A DNA stretch of 64,000 nucleotides from Luteimonas cucumeris (GCF_007830035.1 NZ_VLKN01000002.1:513906-577905); one strand, 5' to 3'; shown: positions 52,134 to 63,216, counted from the first letter of the stretch. Numbers and translations: made by a program. The notes: generated by a model not told the origin, from the letters alone.

Positions 52134-52183
52134 GACCCGCGCGCGACCCGCTGGCCGCGCGCATCAGAGGTGGAAACGAGGGA

Positions 52184-52537
52184 TCAGGCGGACTTGAGCG
52201 TGCCCTTGGGCAGTACGTTGCCGACCGCGCCCTTCTGCACGCGCACGCGCACGTTGTCGGCGATCTCGACGGTGATGAAGCTGTCGCCGATGTCGCTGAC
52301 GGTGCCGGCGATGCCGCCGTTGGTGATGACCTCATCGCCCTTGGACAGCTTCTCCAGCATGGCGCGATGTTCCTTGGCGCGCTTCATCTGCGGACGGATC
52401 ATCAGGAAGTACATGATCGCGATCAGGATGATCGGGAACAGCAGCCCGGACAGGCCACCGCCGAACAGGCCGCCGGGGGCTGGCTGGCCCGCAGCCTGGG
52501 CATACGCGGGGGAAATCAGCAGGTCGATCAGGTTCAT
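52184..52537 (-). CDS. yajC: Sec translocon accessory protein YajC
   Basis: About 117 residues from the ATG at 52537 (an in-frame ATG at 52546 adds three). It has one membrane helix (LFPIILIAIMYFLMIRPQMK) and the short domain KLSKGDEVITNGGIAGTVSD. It associates with SecDF. The gene order is conserved. Confidence 0.93.
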   Translation of the reverse strand: MNLIDLLISPAYAQAAGQPAPGGLFGGGLSGLLFPIILIAIMYFLMIRPQMKRAKEHRAMLEKLSKGDEVITNGGIAGTVSDIGDSFITVEIADNVRVRVQKGAVGNVLPKGTLKSA

Positions 52538-52658
52538 CGGAATCATCCATCGGCGCAAAATAGCTGGGAATTATGCCATGTAGCCGCAGCATCGGGCTTT
52601 CAAGCCTCCTGGGGCCGCGGATCCTCCCGGTTTCGCAGAGGACGGCGCCCAGGTGGAC

Positions 52659-52703
52659 AAGGGTTCGGCGCGCCGTGAACCTGTTCCTGCGCGCCGAACC
52701 CTT
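52659..52703. repeat. Perfect 15-bp inverted repeat between tgt and yajC
   Basis: AAGGGTTCGGCGCGC (52659-52673) pairs exactly with GCGCGCCGAACCCTT (52689-52703) around a 15-nt loop. It sits 30 bp past the tgt stop inside the operon. Without a T-run it may partly terminate or stabilise the transcript upstream of yajC-secDF. Confidence 0.75.
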
Positions 52704-52733
52704 ACCCGTTAGCCGTGCCGGGAGGGAGAGAGC

Positions 52734-53867
<1,134 letters not shown>

Positions 53868-53872
53868 CTACC

Positions 53873-53967
53873 CGTCATCCCAGCGAAAGCTGGGACCCAC
53901 CTTGATCTTTTTGGGTCGAGGGAAAATAGCCAAAGCAAAATGGGTCCCAGCTTTCGCTGGGATGACG
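53873..53967. repeat. REP inverted repeat, perfect 27-bp arms, between queA and tgt
   Basis: Arms 53873-53899 and 53941-53967 are identical inverted copies (starting CGTCATCCCAGCGAAAGC) separated by 41 bp. Each arm also folds on itself (CCCAGCGAAAGCTGGG). It interrupts the queA-tgt interval inside an otherwise tight operon. Confidence 0.9.
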
Positions 53968-53994
53968 CCGTCGAGAAAGAACGATGATGACGCA

Positions 53995-55029
53995 TCACTT
54001 CGACGTTTCCGGGAACAGCAGCATCGCATCGCCGTACGAGAAGAACCGGTAGCGCTCGCGCACCGCATGCGCATAGGCGGCGAACACGCGCTCGCGACCG
54101 GCAAACGCCGAGACCAGCATCAGCAGCGTGCTCTCCGGCAGGTGGAAATTGGTCAGCAGCGCATCCACCGAACGGATCCGGTAACCGGGGAAAATGAAGA
54201 TCCGTGTCTCGCCGGCGAACGGCAGCAGCGCGCCGTCGTGCATCGCCGATTCCAGCGCGCGCACCACGGTGGTGCCCACTGCGATGATCCTGCCGCCGGC
54301 AGCGCGCGTGCGCCGCGCCTGTTCGACCAGTTCGGCGCCGACATTGAGCCATTCGCTGTGCATGCGATGTTCGCGCACATCGTCGACGCGCATCGGCTGG
54401 AAGGTGCCGGCGCCGACATGCAGCGTGACATGGCCGAACTGGACACCGCGCTCGCGCAGCGCCTGCAACAGCGCCTCGTCGAAATGCAGGCCGGCGGTCG
54501 GCGCCGCGACGGCACCCACCGCGCGCGCGAACACGGTCTGGTAGCGCTCCGCATCGTCGGCATCCGGCTCGCGCTGGATGTACGGCGGCAGCGGCAGGCG
54601 CCCGGCGCGCAGCAGCCACGACTCCAGCGGATCGTCGACATGGAAACGCAGCAGGTAGAACTCGCCGTCGCGACCCAGCACCTCGACCTCGCCGCCGGCA
54701 TCCAGCGCGATGCGTCCGCCCGGTTTCGGCGACTTGCTGGCGCCGATCTGCGCGCGAGCCTCGTTGCCGGGCAGCAGGCGCTCGATCAGGATCTCGACCC
54801 GACCGCCGCTGGACTTGGTCCCCAGCAGCCGTGCTGGAATCACCCGCGTGTCGTTGAACACCAGCAGGTCGCCTGGCTGCAGCCATTGCGGCAGGTCGCG
54901 CACGTGCTGATCGGCGAGCGGTTCCGGCGCCGGCGGCACGCACAGCAGGCGGCTGGCCGAGCGTTCCGGCAACGGCGTCTGCGCGATCAGTTCGGCGGGC
55001 AGGTCGTAATGGAAATCGGTTTTCTTCAA
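53995..55029 (-). CDS. queA: S-adenosylmethionine:tRNA ribosyltransferase-isomerase QueA
   Basis: A 344-residue enzyme. Family hallmarks are [20 protein letters not shown] at the N-terminus, [32 protein letters not shown] and [11 protein letters not shown], with the C-terminal [20 protein letters not shown]. It makes epoxyqueuosine from preQ1-tRNA and SAM. It is the first gene of the minus-strand operon. Confidence 0.96.
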   Translation of the reverse strand: MKKTDFHYDLPAELIAQTPLPERSASRLLCVPPAPEPLADQHVRDLPQWLQPGDLLVFNDTRVIPARLLGTKSSGGRVEILIERLLPGNEARAQIGASKSPKPGGRIALDAGGEVEVLGRDGEFYLLRFHVDDPLESWLLRAGRLPLPPYIQREPDADDAERYQTVFARAVGAVAAPTAGLHFDEALLQALRERGVQFGHVTLHVGAGTFQPMRVDDVREHRMHSEWLNVGAELVEQARRTRAAGGRIIAVGTTVVRALESAMHDGALLPFAGETRIFIFPGYRIRSVDALLTNFHLPESTLLMLVSAFAGRERVFAAYAHAVRERYRFFSYGDAMLLFPETSK

Positions 55030-55104
55030 GATGGCAGGCGCAACCTAGGGGCGCGCATTGTAAGCGGCCTCGCGTCCGCTCCCCGCGAGGCCGTCGCGCC
55101 GGTG

Positions 55105-55536
55105 TCAGCGTTCGAACTTGGTCGACAGCACCAGCGACGACGTGGTGCGCTCGACGCCGTCCAGCGCGCCGATCCGGTCGGTCAGCGCGTCCATGTCGCC
55201 GATCGTCGGCACCACCGCCACCGCGACCAGGTCCCAGCCGCCGCTGAGCGACTGCAGGCTGCGCACCTCGCGCATCTGCCGCAGCGCCTCGACGACGGCG
55301 GGCATCTGCTTGGGGTAGACGGTGATCATGATCAACGCGCGGATCCGCTCGCGCTCGAAGTCGTCGTTGACCCGCACCGTATAACCGGCGATGACGCCCG
55401 AGCGCTCGAGCCGCTCCAGCCGGCTCTGCACCGTGGTCCGCGACAGCTGCAACCGTCGCGCGATATGCGCGGTCGATGCGCGTGCGTTTTCGCGCAGCAG
55501 CGACAACAGGGCCTCGTCGGCGCCGGTCAGCTTCAT
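55105..55536 (-). CDS. Lrp/AsnC family transcriptional regulator
   Basis: A 143-residue regulator. The N-terminal helix-turn-helix is LLSLLRENARASTAHIARRL with LSRTTVQSRLERLERSGVIA, and the C-terminal RAM domain contains LIMITVYPKQMPAVVEALRQ. It is divergent from the aminotransferase gene and probably controls it through the shared 145-bp interval. Amino acids are the usual ligands; which one cannot be told. Confidence 0.92.
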   Translation of the reverse strand: MKLTGADEALLSLLRENARASTAHIARRLQLSRTTVQSRLERLERSGVIAGYTVRVNDDFERERIRALIMITVYPKQMPAVVEALRQMREVRSLQSLSGGWDLVAVAVVPTIGDMDALTDRIGALDGVERTTSSLVLSTKFER

Positions 55537-55562
55537 GATTGTCCATCCGTGTCGTCGATATG

Positions 55563-55625
55563 ACGAAAATCTACGTTAGTTTTGCGCAGATCGCACCTGT
55601 CAATTGACGAAAACCTGTCGATAAT
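55563..55625 (+). promoter_or_regulatory. Promoter of the aminotransferase gene with possible Lrp site
   Basis: CTGTCA (55597-55602) and GATAAT (55620-55625) are spaced by 17 bp, a plausible sigma-70 promoter. Upstream, ACGAAAATCTACG...AGTTTTGCGC (55563-55588) is an imperfect AT-rich inverted repeat of the kind bound by Lrp proteins. TGACGAAAA occurs twice (55561 and 55605). The site is inferred, not shown. Confidence 0.45.
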
Positions 55626-55681
55626 AGAAGGCCGGCCACTGCCTGACGGCTTTCGGCCCCACGAACCCGGAGGAACGCACG

Positions 55682-57175
55682 ATGTCCGTGACCGACAAAC
55701 TCGCGCCGCTGCGCGCCCACACCGGCCAGCGCCGCACCCACGGCCTCGACGACGCCACCCTCGCCCGCTTCGCCTCGCATCCGTCGCTGCTCGAGGCGAT
55801 CGATGCGGCCGTCGCCGAATACGAGCGCGTGCGCAGCGAATTCCCGGAACTGCTGAACCTCGACGAGGGTGCGCAGGTGGATGCGCTGCAGGAAGGCTTC
55901 GTCAACTTCTACCCGCACGATGCCGTCAACCCCTACGTCGCGCTGGCCGCGCGCGGGCCCTGGGTGATCACGCTCAATGGCGCGGTGCTCTACGACTGCG
56001 GTGGCTACGGCATGCTCGGCTTCGGCCACACGCCGCAGAAGATCATGGATGCAATGGCCAAGCCGCAGGTAATGGCCAACATCATGACCCCGAACCTGTC
56101 GCAGCTGCGCTTCGCGCGCGCCATGCGCAACGCGATCGGCCAAGGCCGCGGCAGCTGTCCCTACAGCAGGTTCCTGTGCCTGAATTCCGGCTCCGAGTCG
56201 GTGGGACTCGCCGCCCGCATCGCGGACATCAACACCAAGCTGATGACCGATCCGGGCGCGCGTCATGCCGGCCGCACAGTCAAGCGTCTCGTGGTCAAGG
56301 GCAGCTTCCACGGCCGCACCGATCGTCCGGCGCTGTATTCCGACTCCAGCCGCAAGACCTACCTGCAGTTCCTGGCCAGCTATCGCGGCGAGGATTCGGT
56401 GATCGCGATCGAGCCCTACGACATCGACGCGCTGAAGAAGGTGTTCAGCGATGCCGAAGCCAATGGCTGGTTCATCGAGGCGATGTTCCTGGAGCCGGTG
56501 ATGGGCGAAGGCGACCCGGGCCGCTCGGTGCCGCCGGCGTTTTACGCCGCTGCGCGTGCGTTGACCAAGGCGCATGGCGCGCTGTTGCTGGTTGATTCGA
56601 TCCAGGCGGGCCTGCGCGCGCAGGGCGTGCTGTCGATCGTCGACTACCCGGGTTTCGAGGCGCTCGAAGCGCCGGACATGGAAACGTATTCGAAGGCGCT
56701 CAACGCCGCGCAGTATCCGCTGTCGGTACTGGCCGTGACCGAGCATGCCGCCGGGCTGTACCGCAGCGGCGTATACGGCAACACCATGACCACCAATCCG
56801 CGCGCGCTCGACGTCGGCTGCGCGGTGCTGGAAATGATCACACCGGAGCTGCGCGACAACATCCGCGACCGCGGCCGCGAAGCCGTGGAAAAGCTGGAGA
56901 AGCTCAAGGGCGAACTCGGCGGGCTGATCACCAAGGTACAAGGCACCGGCCTGCTGTTCTCCTGCGAGCTCGACCCGAGCTACAAGGGCTACGGCACCGG
57001 CTCCAGCGAGGAATGGCTGCGCGAGCATGGCCTCGGCGTGATCCACGGCGGCGCCAACTCGCTGCGCTTCACCCCGCATTTCGCGGTGCGCAGCGACGAG
57101 ATCGAGCTGCTGGTGAACATGGTCAAGCGCGCACTGCTGGAAGGCCCACGTCAACAGCAAGTCGCCGCCGCGTAA
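55682..57175 (+). CDS. Class III PLP-dependent aminotransferase
   Basis: A 497-residue aminotransferase. PLP-related landmarks are CLNSGSESVGLAAR, KGSFHGRTDRPALYSDS, EPVMGEGDPG, LLVDSIQAGLRAQG and TYSKALNAAQYPLSVLAV, which contains the Schiff-base Lys. The GMLGFGHTP and VNPYVALAARGPW regions are shared with lysine/ornithine-type class III enzymes, but the N-terminus is longer and the active-site Gln replaces the more usual residue. The substrate is unknown; the Lrp partner suggests an amino acid donor. A good ribosome site (GGAGGAACG) precedes the ATG. Confidence 0.85.
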   Translation: MSVTDKLAPLRAHTGQRRTHGLDDATLARFASHPSLLEAIDAAVAEYERVRSEFPELLNLDEGAQVDALQEGFVNFYPHDAVNPYVALAARGPWVITLNGAVLYDCGGYGMLGFGHTPQKIMDAMAKPQVMANIMTPNLSQLRFARAMRNAIGQGRGSCPYSRFLCLNSGSESVGLAARIADINTKLMTDPGARHAGRTVKRLVVKGSFHGRTDRPALYSDSSRKTYLQFLASYRGEDSVIAIEPYDIDALKKVFSDAEANGWFIEAMFLEPVMGEGDPGRSVPPAFYAAARALTKAHGALLLVDSIQAGLRAQGVLSIVDYPGFEALEAPDMETYSKALNAAQYPLSVLAVTEHAAGLYRSGVYGNTMTTNPRALDVGCAVLEMITPELRDNIRDRGREAVEKLEKLKGELGGLITKVQGTGLLFSCELDPSYKGYGTGSSEEWLREHGLGVIHGGANSLRFTPHFAVRSDEIELLVNMVKRALLEGPRQQQVAAA

Positions 57176-57235
57176 CCCCGGCTTTTTTCAAACTGAACGT
57201 TACGCGTCGCACTTTGCACGCACCTGCGACCAGAC

Positions 57236-57470
57236 TTCGAAGCGAGGACAAGAAACCCGGCAGCATAGGCAGCAGCCTCAGTTCGTGCGTCCAGGACTAG
57301 CGCGTGCCAATGCAGGCTCCAGGCCCTTTCTTTACTCCGGGCATCCTGCCCTTCGCCCCTTCGGGGCCGGCTTCGCCGTTCGCGCCGCTCTGCGGCGCAG
57401 TGGTTACTTTCTTTGGGCCAGCAAAGAAAGTGACCCGGGCGCGCAGCGCACGGAAGCTTTGCTCCGATCC
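57236..57470 (+). repeat. GGTTACTTTCTTTGG dispersed element, copy 3
   Basis: The block starts TTCGAAGCGAGGACAAGAAA and runs to GGCCCTTTCTTT (near 57332). It then has about 80 bp of extra GC-rich palindromic sequence before the core hairpin (57402-57437: GGTTACTTTCTTTGGGCC, CAGCAAAGAAAGTGACCC). The upstream part aligns with the copy at 36.03 kb. Nothing else is recognisable from 57176 to 57571. Confidence 0.8.
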
Positions 57471-57571
57471 GTAACCGGCAAGCGAAGCGACAAGGTCGAG
57501 TCGAGCGTATTTCCCAGTGCGCTTCGCTTACCTGGGCTACGGTCGGGCCGATTCCGCGCTAGCCTAGCCGC

Positions 57572-58204
57572 ATGAAGGTCGTCGAGATCCGCCACCCACT
57601 GGTGCAGCACAAGCTCGGCCTGATGCGCCGCGCCGACAACAGCACCAAGACGTTCCGCGAACTGTCGTCGGAAGTGGCGACGCTGCTGACCTACGAGGCC
57701 ACCGCCGATCTCGAGACCGAGGATGTGCAGGTACAAGGCTGGGCCGGCACCGTCGATGTGCGCCGGCTCAAGGGTCGCAAGATCACCCTGGTGCCGATCC
57801 TGCGCGCCGGCCTGGGCATGCTTCCGGGCGTGCTCGAACTCATTCCCGCCGCCAAGGTCAGCGTGGTCGGCCTGCAGCGCGACGAAACAACGCTGGGCGC
57901 CGTCGCCTACTACGAAAAGCTGGTCGGCGACCTGCAGGACCGCACGGCATTGATCCTGGACCCGATGCTGGCCACCGGCGGCACGCTGATCGCTACCGTC
58001 GACCGGCTCAAGGCGGCCGGCGCGCTGCGGATCAAGGGACTGTTCCTGGTCGCGGCACCGCAGGGGTTGGACGCGCTCGCCGCCGCGCATCCGGATGCCG
58101 AGGTCTATACGGCCTCGATCGACCACGGCCTCAACGAGAAAGGCTACATCCTGCCGGGCCTGGGCGATGCCGGAGACAGGATCTTCGGTACGCGCAACGA
58201 CTGA
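57572..58204 (+). CDS. upp: Uracil phosphoribosyltransferase
   Basis: A 210-residue salvage enzyme. It has [19 protein letters not shown] at the start, [19 protein letters not shown], and the PRPP loop [40 protein letters not shown] closes the uracil site. It converts uracil and PRPP to UMP. The family length is about 208, so the gene is complete. Confidence 0.96.
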   Translation: MKVVEIRHPLVQHKLGLMRRADNSTKTFRELSSEVATLLTYEATADLETEDVQVQGWAGTVDVRRLKGRKITLVPILRAGLGMLPGVLELIPAAKVSVVGLQRDETTLGAVAYYEKLVGDLQDRTALILDPMLATGGTLIATVDRLKAAGALRIKGLFLVAAPQGLDALAAAHPDAEVYTASIDHGLNEKGYILPGLGDAGDRIFGTRND

Positions 58205-58220
58205 TCACCAGCCGGGCCGC

Positions 58221-58931
58221 TCAACGATGGCGACCGCGCATCAGGATCACGATGACAAGGATCGCCAGCAGGAAGACGCCGGCGCCGATCAGCCAGCCCA
58301 GGGTGCGCTTGTCGAGCCAGCTCGCGGGCACCCCGGCTGCCTGCGGCGCGACTTGGTCACTAAACTGTGGCTGCAGTTTCCAGACGCCGCCCTGCAACTC
58401 GACGCGGCCTTCCAGCGCCGGCAAATCGAGTTCGCGCCAGGTCACGCGCAGGTCGCCGATCTGCGGATCGAGCGGGTTTTCCGCACTGCCCAGACCATCG
58501 CCTTCGGGCTGGAAGGTGGCGGACAAGTTGCCAGGCAAGGCTGAAAAATTCGGGCGGAACGTGCGCCATTCACCGAGGTGTGCGACGACTTCCGGATCCA
58601 CAGGCTGGCCATCGAGTGTCACCCGGTTGGCCAGGATGCGGCGGCTCGCCAGTGGCAATACCGCCGGATTCATGTGACCCGGCGCGAACAAGGCCGAGGC
58701 GATCGGAACCGCGCTCCATACCTTTTCGTAGCCATGGCCGGTGTCGCGCCACTGGTACATCTCGACCCGGCGCTCCAATCCGAACCGGCGCGACACCACC
58801 CCGAATTCGGCATCGCGCGGCGGTTTGTCCACCTGCGGATGTCCGACCGGCACCGTTTGCGCCATCGCAGGATCCGCGGACAGGGCGAATCCCGACAGCG
58901 ACACCCACAACAGCCAAGCGAAACGGTTCAT
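58221..58931 (-). CDS. TMEM43-like membrane protein
   Basis: A 236-residue protein with an N-terminal signal ([18 protein letters not shown]), a soluble part and a C-terminal helix ([20 protein letters not shown]). [20 protein letters not shown] and [15 protein letters not shown] match the core of TMEM43/DUF1625 family proteins, which are short in bacteria. The family role is unclear; it is tied to membrane organisation in eukaryotes. The ATG overlaps the stop of the MBL gene (ATGA), so both form an operon. Confidence 0.75.
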   Translation of the reverse strand: MNRFAWLLWVSLSGFALSADPAMAQTVPVGHPQVDKPPRDAEFGVVSRRFGLERRVEMYQWRDTGHGYEKVWSAVPIASALFAPGHMNPAVLPLASRRILANRVTLDGQPVDPEVVAHLGEWRTFRPNFSALPGNLSATFQPEGDGLGSAENPLDPQIGDLRVTWRELDLPALEGRVELQGGVWKLQPQFSDQVAPQAAGVPASWLDKRTLGWLIGAGVFLLAILVIVILMRGRHR

Positions 58932-59830
58932 GCCATCAACGGCCGCGCGTGCAGTTCGCCCACTTCATTGGTAGTGCCGTACCGGCCCTTGTCGTCGCGC
59001 GTGACCCTCGCCAATGCGCAGTCAGGGTCATGGGTGAAGAACAGATGCACGTCGCGCGCCAGCTTGTCGGCCAGGAACTCGCGTTTCTCGTCGATCAGCA
59101 ACTCGGCGTTGCGGTCGTAGCCCATCGTGATCGGCACATGCACCCACGGCCGACCAGGAATCAGGTCCGCGCAGAACACGACGCCGCCATGCGTCTGGCC
59201 GTCGACCTGCTCCGGGCCGACGATCTCGGCCAGCATCAAGCCGGGCGTATGGCCATCGCTGTAATGGAAACGCACGCTGTCGCCGAGCGCGCGCGAATGC
59301 GTGCTGTCGACGATTTCCAGGCGACCGCTCGCCTGAAGCAGGCCGGGCAATTCGGGAATGAAGCTGGCGCGGTCGCGCGGATGCGGATCGCGTGCGCGAT
59401 CCCAACACGCGGCACTGACCAGGAAAGTTGCATTGGGGAACAGCAGCTGCGGCGCACGGCCTTCCTGCCACGGCGCGAGCAGTCCACCGGCATGGTCGAA
59501 ATGCAGATGGCTGAGCACCACAACATCGATGTCCTCGTGTGCGAACCCGGCCTCGCGCAGCGAATCGAGCAGCACGTGGCGATCCTCGACCACGCCATAA
59601 CGCTCGCGCAGTTTCGGTTCGAAGAACGCGCCGATACCGGATTCGAACAACACCGTCCTGCCATTGAGCGGAGCGGCCAGCAGTGCGCGGCAGGCCAACG
59701 GCACGCGGTTGAGCTCGTCCGGCGGCAGCCATCTGGACCAGACCGCGCGTGGCGCATTGCCGAACATGGCGCCGCCGTCCAGCTTCTGGGAATTGCCGAG
59801 CAGGGACCAGAATTTCATGGCATGACTCAT
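58928..59830 (-). CDS. MBL-fold metallo-hydrolase
   Basis: A 300-residue protein from the ATG at 59830; an ATG at 59818 is possible. The metal motif is [15 protein letters not shown] (HxHxDH), with later His in [10 protein letters not shown] and [10 protein letters not shown]. No signal peptide is visible. Such enzymes include lactonases, glyoxalase II-like and phosphodiesterase types; the substrate is not clear. Translational coupling to the TMEM43-like gene suggests a shared function. Confidence 0.85.
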   Translation of the reverse strand: MSHAMKFWSLLGNSQKLDGGAMFGNAPRAVWSRWLPPDELNRVPLACRALLAAPLNGRTVLFESGIGAFFEPKLRERYGVVEDRHVLLDSLREAGFAHEDIDVVVLSHLHFDHAGGLLAPWQEGRAPQLLFPNATFLVSAACWDRARDPHPRDRASFIPELPGLLQASGRLEIVDSTHSRALGDSVRFHYSDGHTPGLMLAEIVGPEQVDGQTHGGVVFCADLIPGRPWVHVPITMGYDRNAELLIDEKREFLADKLARDVHLFFTHDPDCALARVTRDDKGRYGTTNEVGELHARPLMA

Positions 59831-59937
59831 GCTGCGATCGCTTGTCCCATTATCCCATTTCAACAGAGGCCTGTTGCACGGTCGATGCATTTGTGGCCCA
59901 CTCGCGACAGTCGGCAGTTCCAGGATTGGAGGCCACC

Positions 59938-60699
59938 ATGATGAAGGCAGCGATCGCGGCAACTGGCTGCATGTTGACCTTGGTTTCGGGATGGACCCCT
60001 GCCACAGGCAGCGAATCCTCCACGCAGCCGCCCCCACGTTGCTCTCAGACCGTAGAACGGTACTTCCCGGGCGACTACTACTTCTGCGCGGGAAGCAGGG
60101 CTTTCAGCAAAGGCGACTACGAACATGCCCTCAGCATGTACGAGTCAGCCGCCGCCTGGGGCGACAAACGCGCGCAGTTCAATCTCGGATTGATTCATTT
60201 TCGGGGCGACCATATTCCTGTGAACCAGCCATTGGGGCTTGCATGGCTGGCGCTGGCCGCGGAAAGGCCAGACGCCAAACTGGAACGCGAAGTGTTGGCC
60301 ACTTCCTATTCGTCCGTGTCACCGGAGGTACGCCGGCAGGCGGACGCTTTATGGAACATGATGAAGAGCAAGTACGGTGATCGTATGGCGTTGGAGCGGG
60401 CACGAACGCGTTTCGACCGAGAAACCCGGCACATCCAGCACCTGAAGACGAGCGACCCCTTTGCTTCCGTCGCCATAAGAGGCATGGGGCATGGTGCGGG
60501 TCTCAGTCGGGATACCGGTTTGGGCTATATGGGGCCTTTGGGTTCGGTAGGTGGTCTCGCCAAAGACCTGGAAGAACGCGCCGCAACGCAATTGGATCGG
60601 CCAGACGGCAAGGTCACTGTCGGCGAACTGGAAGTCGCCGAGGACCAATCCGCTGCGCGTCGTCCCTCGAAAAAGAAGGTTGGGCAAACCAATCCGTGA
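59938..60699 (+). CDS. Secreted Sel1-like repeat protein
   Basis: A 253-residue protein with a signal peptide ([20 protein letters not shown]). Residues about 55-105 form Sel1-type helices ([35 protein letters not shown]). The rest is hydrophilic with a basic tail. Sel1 proteins usually mediate protein contacts. A TTGGAGG site precedes the ATG. The gene is divergent from the MBL gene. Confidence 0.75.
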   Translation: MMKAAIAATGCMLTLVSGWTPATGSESSTQPPPRCSQTVERYFPGDYYFCAGSRAFSKGDYEHALSMYESAAAWGDKRAQFNLGLIHFRGDHIPVNQPLGLAWLALAAERPDAKLEREVLATSYSSVSPEVRRQADALWNMMKSKYGDRMALERARTRFDRETRHIQHLKTSDPFASVAIRGMGHGAGLSRDTGLGYMGPLGSVGGLAKDLEERAATQLDRPDGKVTVGELEVAEDQSAARRPSKKKVGQTNP

Positions 60700-60703
60700 C
60701 GTG

Positions 60704-61282
60704 CTACTGCGCCTTGTCTCCACGATCAGCCGAAAAATAAAACACGAAGGCGCCATTGCTGTCCTTCGTGGCCTTGACCGGAATCGGCGCCAGTGCGCCG
60801 TCGCCGATCGCGCCTTCGCCGGTCACGTCGGGCGCGCCTTCGATCAGCCGCAGGCGGCTGCCGCGCCAGCCCTTGATCGTCAGTTTGGCGCGCTGTCCGG
60901 ACGGCAGGCGCAGTGTGGCCTGTACGTCCTCGGGAATGGCAACGTTGCGACCACCGGTATCGTCGAGGTCGTCCTGCTGGAAAACGAATAGCGGCTGGCC
61001 GTCCGCTTCGACCGCGAAACGCCAGTCGGTGGTGCCGATCGAGCCGTCGTGCTGGACCGCGATGCGGTCCAGCTGCAGTTGCACCTTGTCCGAAGGCAAT
61101 GCCGGCAGCGGCTTGGACGCGGCATCGTTGGCGGCCACGACGATGGGCACCGGCGCCTTGTCTGTGGCCCTGTCGCCGCGCACGTTGACATAGACCGCGG
61201 TCAGCGACGCGATCAATGCCGCGGTGCCGGTGAGGATCGCCGGGACCAGGTGGGCGACCGGTTTCTTGTCGTTGTCGGCCAT
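60704..61282 (-). CDS. Membrane-anchored protein of unknown function
   Basis: A 192-residue protein. One N-terminal helix (HLVPAILTGTAALIASLTAV) and a periplasmic part rich in beta structure (QLQLDRIAVQHDGSIGTTDW, LRLPSGQRAKLTIKGWRGSR) are visible. I recognise no family. The stop is 5 bp from the end of the convergent Sel1 gene. A heptamer repeat lies directly upstream of the start. Confidence 0.6.
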   Translation of the reverse strand: MADNDKKPVAHLVPAILTGTAALIASLTAVYVNVRGDRATDKAPVPIVVAANDAASKPLPALPSDKVQLQLDRIAVQHDGSIGTTDWRFAVEADGQPLFVFQQDDLDDTGGRNVAIPEDVQATLRLPSGQRAKLTIKGWRGSRLRLIEGAPDVTGEGAIGDGALAPIPVKATKDSNGAFVFYFSADRGDKAQ

Positions 61283-61286
61283 GGGC

Positions 61287-61324
61287 GGGAATCGGGAATC
61301 GGGAATCGGGAATCGGGAATCGGG
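61287..61324. repeat. GGGAATC heptamer tandem repeat, about 5.4 copies
   Basis: Perfect units run from 61287 to 61324, starting 5 bp upstream of the ATG of the minus-strand gene. The array occupies the place where a ribosome site would be expected on the minus strand (GATTCCC units), so copy number could affect translation. Confidence 0.9.
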
Positions 61325-61449
61325 AGGAGCTTGCGGCTTTTGCTCCCTTTGGAAAAGGGGGCTACGGGGGATTTGCTGTTGATCCGGTCTTCAAGACCGA
61401 GGGAACAAGCACTCCCGTTCCCTCATCACTTCTTACTCAATGAGGAAGC

Positions 61450-63216
61450 TCACTTCGCGATGGCTGCGGCAGCCTTGCCCTGGCGCAGTTCCACCATTGC
61501 CCGCCCCACCGGGTTGCGCGGATCGCTGCCCCCGGAAAGGGTATTGGCCTTCCGGTTCCACAACAGGGTCTGCATGTTGCCCCAGACATGGCTCGAACCA
61601 CGGCCGCCCGCGGCCTCGTCGCCTGGAAGTTCCAGGTTATGGCCCATGGCCTTGAGCGCCTTCGCGACTTCGGGCGTGAACGCGCCGGTCTCCGCGTCGA
61701 TCCTGTCCGGCATCCACTGGTGGTGATAACGCGGCAACGCGGCGACAGGCTGGGCATCCAGGCCGTCGTCGAAACCGAGTACGCCGAGCAGCACCATAGT
61801 GATGATGCGCGTGCCGCCGGGCGTGCCGAGCACGGCGATGCGGTCGGCCGATTCCATGAACGTCGGCGTCATCGAGCTGAGCATGCGCTTGCCCGGCTGC
61901 GGTGCATTGGCGTCGTAACCCATCACGCCGAACGCATTCGGCGTGCCGGGCTTGAGCGCGAAATCGTCCATCTCGTTGTTGAGCAGCACGCCGGTGCCCG
62001 GCGGAATCAGGCCCGAGCCGAACAGCAGGTTGACGGTCTGCGTGGCAGCGACGCGGTTGCCATCGGCGTCGATGACCGAGAAGTGCGTGGTCTCGTCGTC
62101 TTCCAGCGGCGTCGGTTCGCCGGACAGCATGTCGCTTGGCGTCGCCTTGTGCGGATGGATGGTGGCGCGCAGACCGGCGGCGTAGTCGGCGCTGGTCAGA
62201 AGCGCCATCGGCACCTTCACGAAATCCGGATCGCCGAGATAGAACGTGCGATCGCGGAACGCACGGCGCATCGATTCAACCACGAGGTGAACGCGCTGCG
62301 CCGGCTCGAGACTATCCAGGTCCCAGCCTTCCAGGATCTGCAGCATCTGCGCCAGCGCCACGCCGCCGGACGAGGGTGGCGGCGCGGTGACGATGCGCCA
62401 GTCGCGGTACTGGAAACTGATCGGCTCGCGTTCGCGGACGCGGTAGGCCGCCAGTTCCTGGGCGGTCCAGCGGCCGCCTTCGGCCTTCACGCCGGCCAGC
62501 AGCTTGTCCGCCACGACGCCGCGATAGAAGCCATCGAAGCCTTTCGCTGCGAGCAGTTCGAGCGTTTGCGCCAGGTCCGGCTGCCTGAAGTTGTCGCCTT
62601 CCTCGAGTGGCGCGCCGCCGGCCAGGAACACCGCACGGGTTCCGGGATAGCGTTCCATCACCTCGCGTCGCGCGGTATAGCCGCGCACCAGCCGGCCGTA
62701 GACCGGGAATCCATCGCGCGCCAGCTTGATCGCCGGCGCCAGCGTGGTCTGCAGCGGCAGCTTTCCGTACTTGTCGGCAAGATGCACGAACGCAGCCGGC
62801 AAGCCGGGAATGCCGGCCGCCCAAGGGCCGTTTTCGGCGCGGTCGCGATTGAACTCGCCGTTCTCGAGCAGGTATTCCTCGGGCTTGGCCGCGGCAGGCG
62901 CGATCTCGCGCGCGTCGATGAAGACGTCCTTGCCGGTCTTTGCATCGTGCAGCAGGAAGAAGCCGCCGCCGCCGAGTCCGCTGCTGATCGGCTCCACCAC
63001 CGACAAGGCGGCCGACGTGGCGACCGCGGCATCGAACGCGTTGCCGCCTTCGCGCAGCATCTTCATGCCCGCTTCGGTGGCCAGCTCATGCGCACTGGCG
63101 ACAGCAATGCCAGGTGGTGGCGACGACGGCTGTTCGCGACGGGCGTCGGCGAATGCCGCCACAGGAAGCAACAGGCCGGCGAGCAATACCAGGCCTGCGA
63201 TGCGAATTGACTTCAT
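61450..63216 (-). CDS. ggt: Gamma-glutamyltransferase
   Basis: A 588-residue proenzyme from the ATG at 63216 (GGGAA 6 nt upstream; ATG at 63228 is an alternative), with signal KSIRIAGLVLLAGLLLPVAA. The autocleavage and catalytic Thr lies in DDETTHFSVIDADGN. Other hallmarks are ISSGLGGGGFFLLHD, LLNNEMDDFALKPG and LSSMTPTF with GTPGGTRI. It hydrolyses glutathione and transfers gamma-glutamyl groups in the periplasm. The large and small subunits both appear complete. Confidence 0.95.
   Translation of the reverse strand: MKSIRIAGLVLLAGLLLPVAAFADARREQPSSPPPGIAVASAHELATEAGMKMLREGGNAFDAAVATSAALSVVEPISSGLGGGGFFLLHDAKTGKDVFIDAREIAPAAAKPEEYLLENGEFNRDRAENGPWAAGIPGLPAAFVHLADKYGKLPLQTTLAPAIKLARDGFPVYGRLVRGYTARREVMERYPGTRAVFLAGGAPLEEGDNFRQPDLAQTLELLAAKGFDGFYRGVVADKLLAGVKAEGGRWTAQELAAYRVREREPISFQYRDWRIVTAPPPSSGGVALAQMLQILEGWDLDSLEPAQRVHLVVESMRRAFRDRTFYLGDPDFVKVPMALLTSADYAAGLRATIHPHKATPSDMLSGEPTPLEDDETTHFSVIDADGNRVAATQTVNLLFGSGLIPPGTGVLLNNEMDDFALKPGTPNAFGVMGYDANAPQPGKRMLSSMTPTFMESADRIAVLGTPGGTRIITMVLLGVLGFDDGLDAQPVAALPRYHHQWMPDRIDAETGAFTPEVAKALKAMGHNLELPGDEAAGGRGSSHVWGNMQTLLWNRKANTLSGGSDPRNPVGRAMVELRQGKAAAAIAK

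Noticed and set aside
61588-63210. Plus-strand frame of about 540 codons opposite ggt
   Set aside because: Antisense artefact; the minus-strand gene is a complete gamma-glutamyltransferase.
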